From Candidatus Peregrinibacteria bacterium (GTDB lineage Bacteria; Patescibacteriota; Gracilibacteria; UM-FILTER-43-11), in assembly GCA_030618315.1 (NCBI GenBank), contig JAUXDO010000026.1, forward strand, positions 1 to 13,564: 13,564 nt of DNA. The letters are read 5' to 3'. Under the pieces are notes generated by a model. It was not told the DNA's origin. It worked only from the letters and a program-made list of their open reading frames with translations, and did not search any database. Made by a program: the position numbers and the translations under genes. Positions 1 to 5,550 of this stretch are shown piece after piece (within the stretch, counting starts at the first letter, position 1; each line of letters begins with the position of its first letter).

Positions 1-247
1 CTGTTGGATCATCAAAATATTCTTCACTCCCAGGTCCTCCTATAAACATAATTGCGTCATAATCATCTGCATTTACATCGCTCAAAAGAACACCTACCTC
101 AACCTCACTACCAAATTTACCACTGGCAGTATTTGTTGTACTAGCTGTGATTACTTCATGACCTGCAGATTCAATTGCATTTTTTGAATCTTCATATTCT
201 TTATCCTGAAAATCTATTGATGAAATAACTGATAGAATTTTTGCCAT
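1..247 (-). CDS. DJ-1/PfpI family protein, N-terminal part (3' end outside window)
   Basis: The first 82 residues of a minus-strand gene starting at ATG 245-247 and running off the left edge. It opens with a hydrophobic strand (MAKILSVIS), then a helix and the AGHEVITAST stretch, and has the IMFIGGPGSEEY block near residue 70. That order is typical of the DJ-1/PfpI/class I glutamine amidotransferase-like fold, in the branch often annotated as PfpI-type protease, deglycase or chaperone. The nucleophile-elbow cysteine of the family would lie beyond the window, so catalytic competence cannot be judged. It starts 26 bp after the stop of the upstream minus-strand gene, so the two may be co-transcribed. 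No Shine-Dalgarno sequence precedes the ATG, only an A-rich run. The family call is firm; the precise activity is unknown. Confidence 0.8.
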   Translation of the reverse strand, partial: MAKILSVISSIDFQDKEYEDSKNAIESAGHEVITASTTNTASGKFGSEVEVGVLLSDVNADDYDAIMFIGGPGSEEYFDDPT

Positions 248-273
248 GTTTTTTTGTTTAGGATGTAATCACT

Positions 274-936
274 TTAGATTGAAAGTATATCTTTTTCAAG
301 AGATTTTAGTTCGTCTAATAGTTGATAAAAAGAAGATTTTTCCTCATAAGATATACTATTTGAGCTTAATAATTCTGAAATGGCTTTTTCTAGAGTATTT
401 AGAACTTCTTCCAAAACCCAGCGTGTGTATTGGTAATCACATCCATCATCATTTTCATTATCCATCTCCCAGCGATTAGTAATCTGCCTGTCTGTTTTTA
501 CAGGTAAGATTGTATGATACCAGCAAATATCCTTACCAGATTCTGTATTAATCCAATCAGCTAACTCCATATGGGACATCTTTATAAAATCGTGTACATT
601 TTTCATCCAACATCGAACTCTGACATTTAAAGGGTGATTATGTAATGCTTCTCTTTCCTTCCAGTTTTCAGGCTCTTCAACTGAATCAAAATCGAAACCA
701 TCCTGTTCAAGCATCATTCTAGTTTCAGAAAATGAGTCGCTTACACATTCTAAAGCAGATTCAATACTATCTGGATCCTTTCCCCGCAGTCTCATTTTTG
801 CATCGTGTTTTAATATTCTGCCACATAATGGACAATCTACTTTGTTACAGGATATTCGTCTCCATTGGCAATCCTCCCATAGAGGATATTCAAATGTAAA
901 ATCGTCATCTTTAAATATTGGTCTTTTTGAACTCAT
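274..936 (-). CDS. Unrecognised acidic protein with a CxxxxCPLC cluster
   Basis: I do not recognise this 220-residue protein. What can be seen: Cys23 and a Cys30-x4-Cys35-x2-Cys38 cluster near the N-terminus that looks like a metal-binding knuckle; an aromatic- and charge-rich middle with several Trp, His and Cys residues (about 90-170); and a C-terminal stretch (172-220) that should be helical, probably coiled coil. There is no signal peptide or membrane segment, so it is likely cytoplasmic. It lies 30 bp downstream of the transposase relative and 26 bp upstream of the DJ-1-like gene, all on the minus strand, which fits a short operon or an accessory pocket. No Shine-Dalgarno sequence precedes ATG 934-936. 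The reading frame looks genuine from its length and composition; the function is unknown. Confidence 0.65.
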   Translation of the reverse strand: MSSKRPIFKDDDFTFEYPLWEDCQWRRISCNKVDCPLCGRILKHDAKMRLRGKDPDSIESALECVSDSFSETRMMLEQDGFDFDSVEEPENWKEREALHNHPLNVRVRCWMKNVHDFIKMSHMELADWINTESGKDICWYHTILPVKTDRQITNRWEMDNENDDGCDYQYTRWVLEEVLNTLEKAISELLSSNSISYEEKSSFYQLLDELKSLEKDILSI

Positions 937-956
937 AATTAATGTTGTTATTAATT
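937..956. repeat. Small AT-only inverted repeat before the Cys-rich gene
   Basis: AATTAAT at 937-943 and ATTAATT at 950-956 are perfect reverse complements separated by GTTGTT. The repeat ends directly against the start codon of the minus-strand gene at 936, so in its mRNA the stem would sit just before the ATG. With only A-T pairs it would be weak; it may be chance in an AT-rich gap or a small operator. Confidence 0.3.
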
Positions 957-966
957 AAAATAATTG

Positions 967-1587
967 TTAAATACATTCATCTATTAAATCCTCATATTCA
1001 GGATTTGTAAAAACATATGGCCATCCATCCAGCATTTTGTGTTTAACAGGATTCCATGCAATATATTCCCAATGTTCATCAAAATCCAAATCATTTCGAA
1101 TGAAATGGTCATGGAATGATTCATGCCAGCAGAATTTTGGGATTTTCAGTTGATTTTGATACTTTTGATTTTGATACTTTTGCAGATATCTCAGTTGAAA
1201 TAACTCTATTTTTTTTCGGTGATCATTAATCAGTTGATCACATTTTTCATTATTACCACCCTGAAAGCGGGATTCGCTAATCCCGCTTTCAGATGGGAGT
1301 AATATATCGTTAATATCTCGCGAAACATGACGTTTTAGAAATTGAATGATTTTTGAAATATTAAATTCATCCGATGGCTTAATCAATAAATGGAAATGAT
1401 TGTGTAATAAAACCCATCCATACAAATTAAAACTTTTTAACTTTTTACATACCCCTAAATTCTCCATAAATACGTCACAAAAAATTGATTCCTTAAAATA
1501 TGGATGCCGATTTAATGTATATGATGTAACAAAATATACCGCATCTTCAAAATATACGCGCTTTTGGCTATTTCGGTGTTTTATCAT
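967..1587 (-). CDS. RAYT-type IS200-like (HUH) transposase relative
   Basis: A 206-residue protein of the Y1 transposase/REP-associated tyrosine transposase type, which in characterised members nicks and joins single-stranded DNA at hairpins. The HUH motif is clear: LLHNHFHLLI with His64 and His66. The C-terminal block WHESF (154-158), an IRND stretch, EYIAWNPVK and WPYVF (189-193) matches the RAYT layout of a stray, non-self-mobile transposase. At the position where RAYTs usually have the nucleophilic Tyr in a KxxYxxxxN helix, this protein has Lys85, Val88 and Asn93, so the usual Tyr is not there. Between the HUH half and the C-terminal half lies a low-complexity linker (about 97-147) encoded by a palindrome and a tandem duplication. 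No insertion-sequence ends were found. A promoter-like site lies upstream. Family call firm; activity doubtful. Confidence 0.85.
   Translation of the reverse strand: MIKHRNSQKRVYFEDAVYFVTSYTLNRHPYFKESIFCDVFMENLGVCKKLKSFNLYGWVLLHNHFHLLIKPSDEFNISKIIQFLKRHVSRDINDILLPSESGISESRFQGGNNEKCDQLINDHRKKIELFQLRYLQKYQNQKYQNQLKIPKFCWHESFHDHFIRNDLDFDEHWEYIAWNPVKHKMLDGWPYVFTNPEYEDLIDECI
1151..1180. repeat. In-frame 15-bp tandem duplication in the transposase relative
   Basis: Two exact, adjacent copies of the unit TGATTTTGATACTTT, at 1151-1165 and 1166-1180. On the minus strand they encode KYQNQ twice (about residues 137-146). Being a multiple of three, the duplication keeps the frame. It lies in the linker, so it probably lengthens a spacer rather than the fold, and looks like a recent slippage event. 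Confidence 0.85.
1261..1292. repeat. REP-like perfect palindrome inside the transposase relative
   Basis: CTGAAAGCGGGATT (1261-1274) and AATCCCGCTTTCAG (1279-1292) are perfect reverse complements around a 4-base loop, CGCT. This is a 14-bp stem, half G+C, in a gene that is otherwise clearly AT-rich. It is read in frame as residues 99-109 (SESGISESRFQ) between the HUH core and the C-terminal half. Short strong hairpins are the substrates of characterised RAYTs, so its presence inside a RAYT-like gene is suggestive. An in-frame palindromic insertion, as in Rickettsia palindromic elements, is another reading. Confidence 0.85.
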
Positions 1588-1635
1588 GCTTAATTATCAC
1601 TTAGATACTATTTATTCATTTATATACAGGATCAC

Positions 1636-1665
1636 ATTATTACCAATAACAAAAATGGTTGTCAA
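1636..1665 (-). promoter_or_regulatory. Promoter-like site for the transposase relative
   Basis: Read on the minus strand, TTGACA (1660-1665, perfect -35) is followed after 18 bp by AATAAT (1636-1641, five of six -10 matches). Transcription would start near 1629, leaving a leader of about 40 bases before ATG 1587. This would separate the small minus-strand cluster from uvrC, which ends only 7 bp upstream of the -35. Confidence 0.55.
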
Positions 1666-1672
1666 CAAAAAA

Positions 1673-3979
1673 TTACAGACTCTCCTTAATCCTCTTAGCT
1701 ATCTCCTCCCCCACAACCTGCTCCAAAACAACCTGAGGAGCTTCTTTTATCTGATGAACAGAGCCAAAGTACATTAACAATTTCTTTTTCATTTTAGGAC
1801 CGACTCCATCAATTGCATCAAGTCCGGACTTAACCATTTTCTTATCACGCGAAGCACGATTGTGCTCATTTGCAAAACGATGTGCCTCATCCCGCACCCT
1901 CTGCAGTAAATAACTAGCCTCTGAGTCTTTTTTGAGATTGATAGGTTCAGATTTACCAGGCATAAAAACCTCTTCCTCTCTTTTTGCAAGTCCGATAATA
2001 GGAATATTTAGCTCTTTATCAAATAAAACCTGTTGAGCCGTGCTTAACTGACCTTTCCCACCATCCACAACGATTAAATCAGGTTTAGATTCAAAGGATG
2101 TGTCCTTCTTCTTTTTTTGATAGGCCATATAAATAACCGGATTTTTATTCCCCTGACTTTTTTGCAAATCCCTTAATTCTTTTGGTGGTTCACGGAGAGA
2201 TTCATATCCAAATTTTAGATAATACTCTTCAAGTTCAGGATGACACATTAGATATAAGCGCTTTGCCTTTGATCTTTCTATCACTTTTTTCATTAAATGA
2301 TATCCAAGTTTTTTGCCTCTTTCTTTTTTAAAAACCCACAATGCGCTAATTCGGTGAATTTTGTCAGTCAAATCATTACTCCTGCAGAAACCAACCATCT
2401 TTTTTGCCTTCTCAAGTATATAAAAATGCTTCACGTCCCAATCATCATGATAATAATTGATTTTTTCAGCGATTTTAACCATCGGAGCACGATCTTTTTT
2501 CTTCGCTTTCCTGATTTTATAGTCCTCAGGCAATTCTGCAGGAAGATAATTAAGGCGACGAGAAATCACTTCCTCCATGCTTTTAAAATCGTCTACTTTA
2601 CCAACAGTCGACCTTAAACGGAATTGGCGATAATCAGGCTTATATGCCTCACCTTTCTTAAATACGACCATCGAACCGACTGTCTCAGTTCCGGAAAGAT
2701 GTGAAATGTCATAACACTCAATTCTTTTAAGAGACTCTTTGATTTTTAGTGCTTTTTGCAGATCCTCAAGGGCCTTTTCACTTTTCTTCTCATCCGCCAT
2801 CCACCGCACACGGGATTGCTGTGCATAGCTACGTGCATTTTTTTCAGCAAGTTCGATTAGTTTATCTTTTTCACCTTTAATCGGATGGATTAATTTAACT
2901 GCATGGTCTGTTTGTTCAGAAATAAATTCCTTAACCATTTTATGTTCATCAGTTTCAATTGAAATAATCACCTCTTTTGGAATATCAGCCGCTCTTGAGT
3001 AATAATCGACTAAAAAAGACTGCATGACCTCCCCTGGAGCATCCCCTCCTTCGGATATAAACTTTTCCTGATTAATCAACTTACCAACACGTATCTGGAA
3101 CAAGATAAAGTAGCTTTTCCCCAAATCCTCAACGTAAGCAATAACATCTCTATCAGGTAAATTCGTATCAGTAATTATCTGTTTCTCAGCGGACCTTTCA
3201 ATTGCATAAATCTGGTCACGCAATGCGCTTGCTCTTTCAAACTTCTTTTCATCAGCAAATTGACGCATTTGTTTCATCAAAGCTTCCTTCGCAGGTTTAA
3301 AATTACCGGATAGGAATTCCAGAGCCTGATCTATCTGCTCACGATACTCCTCGGGAGTAACCACGCCAGCACAAGGGCCGGTACAGCGTTTGATGTGGTA
3401 ATCCAGACAAGGTCGTTTGGCAGGAACATTACCGATTTTTACAGCGACTTTAGCACCTTTTAAAGGTGTACCTTTTGGATCAACGGAAATATTTTTTGTA
3501 CTGCATAACTTAAATATTTTTTTAACCGATTCCATTAAATGCTGAACATCAGTTCCATTTGTCTTCGGTCCAAAATATTTAGAACCACCCGCCCGTCCTT
3601 TGGCGTGGTCCTTTTCAATTTTACGGACTGTTGTTACTTCTGGATATTCCTTATCGATAGATACTTTTATATATTGGAAAGTTTTGGAATCCTTTAAAAG
3701 AATATTATATTTAGGTCTCTCTTCCTTAATCAGATTATCTTCCAATATTAAAGCCTCAAGTTCGGTATTTGTTTCTATCCACTCAACTAACTCTGCTGAC
3801 TCAAGCATTTTTTCCGTCTTAACACCATTTTTTGCGGATGGACGTACATAGCTTTGCAGACGTTTTCGGATGTTTTTGGCCTTCCCAACATAAATAACCT
3901 TCTTGTCTTCGTCTAAAAACTTATAGATGCCAGGTTTTTGAGGAGATTTGGCTATAATTTTGGAAAGTTTCTTGCTCAT
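1673..3979 (-). CDS. uvrC: UvrC excinuclease subunit with an inserted GNAT-like domain
   Basis: UvrC makes the two incisions in UvrABC nucleotide excision repair. Domains in order: GIY-YIG nuclease (about 13-95, with GIYKF, VIYVGKAKNIRKR and Glu80 in the ILEDNLIKE stretch); cysteines 159, 191, 199 and 203, matching the four reported to hold an iron-sulfur cluster in E. coli UvrC; UVR helical hairpin that binds UvrB (about 229-264); RNase H-like 5' nuclease; helix-hairpin-helix (about 719-768). The nuclease triad is visible as Asp424 (CYDISH), Asp639 (VVDGGKGQ) and His700 (DEAHRF). The protein has 768 residues against the usual roughly 600. The surplus lies between Asp424 and Asp639: residues about 484-622 look like a GNAT acetyltransferase, with an RGKKLG acyl-CoA loop and an EYYLKFGYE motif. 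The first two cysteines are also some 20 residues further apart than in E. coli. UvrC identity is certain, and all nuclease residues are kept. Confidence 0.96.
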   Translation of the reverse strand: MSKKLSKIIAKSPQKPGIYKFLDEDKKVIYVGKAKNIRKRLQSYVRPSAKNGVKTEKMLESAELVEWIETNTELEALILEDNLIKEERPKYNILLKDSKTFQYIKVSIDKEYPEVTTVRKIEKDHAKGRAGGSKYFGPKTNGTDVQHLMESVKKIFKLCSTKNISVDPKGTPLKGAKVAVKIGNVPAKRPCLDYHIKRCTGPCAGVVTPEEYREQIDQALEFLSGNFKPAKEALMKQMRQFADEKKFERASALRDQIYAIERSAEKQIITDTNLPDRDVIAYVEDLGKSYFILFQIRVGKLINQEKFISEGGDAPGEVMQSFLVDYYSRAADIPKEVIISIETDEHKMVKEFISEQTDHAVKLIHPIKGEKDKLIELAEKNARSYAQQSRVRWMADEKKSEKALEDLQKALKIKESLKRIECYDISHLSGTETVGSMVVFKKGEAYKPDYRQFRLRSTVGKVDDFKSMEEVISRRLNYLPAELPEDYKIRKAKKKDRAPMVKIAEKINYYHDDWDVKHFYILEKAKKMVGFCRSNDLTDKIHRISALWVFKKERGKKLGYHLMKKVIERSKAKRLYLMCHPELEEYYLKFGYESLREPPKELRDLQKSQGNKNPVIYMAYQKKKKDTSFESKPDLIVVDGGKGQLSTAQQVLFDKELNIPIIGLAKREEEVFMPGKSEPINLKKDSEASYLLQRVRDEAHRFANEHNRASRDKKMVKSGLDAIDGVGPKMKKKLLMYFGSVHQIKEAPQVVLEQVVGEEIAKRIKESL

Positions 3980-3985
3980 GAATCG

Positions 3986-3994
3986 ATTATAACA
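3986..3994 (-). promoter_or_regulatory. Extended -10 promoter of uvrC, predicted leaderless
   Basis: On the minus strand the site reads TGTTATAAT, an extended -10 with perfect TATAAT (3986-3991). No good -35 is seen at 17-18 bp, which is normal for extended -10 promoters. Only six bases separate it from ATG 3977-3979, so transcription would begin at or next to the A of the start codon. There is no Shine-Dalgarno sequence. Confidence 0.6.
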
Positions 3995-4007
3995 AAAGGT
4001 ATTCCAT

Positions 4008-4038
4008 TTGACATAATTAAAAACTTTTTGTTACTCTT
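4008..4038 (+). promoter_or_regulatory. Weak promoter-like site for the 170-residue gene
   Basis: TTGACA (4008-4013) is a perfect -35, but the best -10 is TACTCT (4033-4038) at a long 19-bp spacing and with only three of six matches. Its position in the 84-bp divergent gap facing the uvrC promoter makes it plausible; the -10 makes it weak. Confidence 0.3.
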
Positions 4039-4063
4039 AGCCCCAATATTTGTTAACTGAATA

Positions 4064-4576
4064 ATGATGTCTTCAAAGAAAGAGATTACTGATAAACATA
4101 TAGAAGAGATTATTCGAGATGAGCTCGGCAAAAAATACCCGGAACACGCAGGGGCAATTGAAGAAATCATGGGTTCAGCGGTTCAGTCAGCCAGAAATAG
4201 AATCATCAGGGTCAGAAGCAGTATACCTGCAGCTAATCCTGATAATCTAATATCATTTTCTCTTGAGAGTATGATAAAACAAAGAGAAAAAGAACTTGCG
4301 TATGAAGATTATTGTAAATTTATAGAAGAACAAGAAGGAGAAGCAATTGAGCTTGAGGAATTTAAAAAAGAGAGTGCAGGTAATCAAAGTACATATTATT
4401 TCTTTTTGCAAATATTGCAAATGGGTATAAAAACGGGAGATCAAGTGGTAAACAGAGATGGAAAAGTATATACAGTTACCAAAATCACTAATAAATGTAG
4501 GCCAATTTTAGTAGATGAAAATGGTAAGAAAAAAGGTAATCAGAACTTACTTGGATTTGAGAAGTTTTCTGGCTAG
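4064..4576 (+). CDS. Unrecognised 170-residue protein with a small C-terminal beta-type domain
   Basis: I do not recognise a family. Residues 1-50 and 75-112 are charged and should be helical, with a Glu-rich stretch around 97-112. After a short linker, residues about 129-170 alternate in a beta-like pattern (IKTGDQVVNRDGKVYTVTKI and on), which resembles a small SH3-like or KOW-like barrel by eye only. No signal peptide or membrane segment. The start is either ATG 4064 or the adjacent ATG 4067; neither has a Shine-Dalgarno sequence. It is divergent from uvrC across 84 bp and ends 17 bp before the nucleotidyltransferase gene, whose promoter-like site overlaps this gene's 3' end. Length and composition support a real gene; function unknown. 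Confidence 0.65.
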   Translation: MMSSKKEITDKHIEEIIRDELGKKYPEHAGAIEEIMGSAVQSARNRIIRVRSSIPAANPDNLISFSLESMIKQREKELAYEDYCKFIEEQEGEAIELEEFKKESAGNQSTYYFFLQILQMGIKTGDQVVNRDGKVYTVTKITNKCRPILVDENGKKKGNQNLLGFEKFSG

Positions 4577-4587
4577 TATGCTAAAAT
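4557..4587 (+). promoter_or_regulatory. Extended -10 promoter of the nucleotidyltransferase gene, predicted leaderless
   Basis: TTGAGA (4557-4562, five of six) and TAAAAT (4582-4587, five of six) are 19 bp apart, with TGC directly before the -10. Six bases, ACAGCT, then lead into ATG 4594, the same spacing as at uvrC. The -35 lies within the last codons of the upstream gene. Confidence 0.5.
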
Positions 4588-4593
4588 ACAGCT

Positions 4594-5502
4594 ATGAATC
4601 TCAAATCTTCAATTCTAAAAACAATAGCCTACTTCGATATATTCGACTTCCCACTTTCAGCGGAGGAGATTTTGGATAATTTGTATAACTACAATAAACC
4701 AGTCCACATAAAAGAGATAAAGGGTACGCTAAAGGAAATGAATGAAGACAATAAAATAGAAGAATTAAAAGACTTTTTTGTGCTTAAAGGAAGATGTCCG
4801 ATTGTTGAAACCAGAAAAACCAGAAAATTTATCGCCGAAAAATACTGGAACAGAACAAAGATGTACGGTTTATATATGCGTTCAGTTCCTTTTGTAAAAA
4901 TGATTGCCGTTTGTAATAATCTTTCATACGATAATCCAAATGAACAATCAGACATCGATTTATTTATAGTGATAAAGCCAGGACGAATGTGGTTAGCACG
5001 TCTTTTTATTACACTGATATTACATTTTTATGGAGTCAGACGTTACGGAAATAAAGTCGCAGGAAGATTCTGTCTTAGCTTTTTTGTTACGACAAAAGAA
5101 TTGAATATCGGCAAGCTTCAGATAAAACCAGAGGATCCGTATCTCGCCTATTGGACCAAGCAACTATCCCCTATTTACGGCGAAGAGACATACAATGAAT
5201 ACATGAAGCAAAATGAGGGATGGCTTAAGAATGAATACGGTCTTAAATTTGCCGAAGACAGCAAAAAACACATGTATGTTTACAATAGAAGTATGCGTAA
5301 GAAATTCTTTGAATTTATCTTTGGCGGTTGGCTTGGGGATTTAATTGAGAAACTCCTAAAGAAAACATTTAAAAAGCGTACTCTTAGAAAAATGAAGGAA
5401 TTAGGACCAGAAGCAAGTATTGTAGTAACAGATGATATGCTTAAGTTTCATAATAATGATAAGAGGAGGGAGTATTATGAAAAGTGGGAAAAAATAAACT
5501 GA
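4594..5502 (+). CDS. Nucleotidyltransferase-like protein with N-terminal winged-helix-like region
   Basis: 302 residues. The first roughly 80 look like a winged helix: helical start, PLSAEEILDNL, and then a helix and wing around EIKGTLKEM to FVLKGR. The middle carries SDIDLFIVIKPGR (119-131), where Asp120 and Asp122 match the metal-binding pair of the polymerase-beta-like nucleotidyltransferase fold. The usual GS preceding that pair is not evident; NNLSYDN stands in its place. Residues 132-147 are hydrophobic but flanked by Arg and are more likely buried helix than a membrane span. The C-terminus is basic and helical. Proteins of this plan occur in Patescibacteria as uncharacterised nucleotidyltransferases; what is transferred, and to what, is not known. 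Stop is TGA. The gene runs into a REP-like hairpin shared with the convergent antiporter gene. Confidence 0.75.
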   Translation: MNLKSSILKTIAYFDIFDFPLSAEEILDNLYNYNKPVHIKEIKGTLKEMNEDNKIEELKDFFVLKGRCPIVETRKTRKFIAEKYWNRTKMYGLYMRSVPFVKMIAVCNNLSYDNPNEQSDIDLFIVIKPGRMWLARLFITLILHFYGVRRYGNKVAGRFCLSFFVTTKELNIGKLQIKPEDPYLAYWTKQLSPIYGEETYNEYMKQNEGWLKNEYGLKFAEDSKKHMYVYNRSMRKKFFEFIFGGWLGDLIEKLLKKTFKKRTLRKMKELGPEASIVVTDDMLKFHNNDKRREYYEKWEKIN

Positions 5503-5550
5503 AGGCGATGATTATTATCTTCGCCAGCGCGATTATTGAATCGCGCCTTC
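5501..5550. terminator. REP-like compound hairpin, likely terminator, between convergent genes
   Basis: Outer arms GAAGGCG (5501-5507) and CGCCTTC (5544-5550) enclose two smaller stems. One is GGCGA (5504-5508) with TCGCC (5521-5525), extended after a T-T mismatch by GAT/ATC. The other is GCGCGATT (5527-5534) with AATCGCGC (5539-5546) around the loop ATTG. A T-rich stretch, GGTATTATTTTT, follows on the plus strand, which fits rho-independent termination of the nucleotidyltransferase mRNA. On the minus strand the second stem covers the last codons and stop of the antiporter gene. Paired stems of this sort resemble REP/BIME elements. Confidence 0.6.

Noticed and set aside
967..1672. Complete IS200/IS605 element
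   Set aside because: No terminal hairpins flanking the gene, no TnpB partner, and the C-terminal block is of the RAYT rather than TnpA type.
1400..1777. Plus-strand open frame across the transposase start and uvrC end
   Set aside because: It is antisense to two well-supported genes and has no recognisable protein character; likewise the other frames opposite uvrC, the antiporter, trpS and rlmE.
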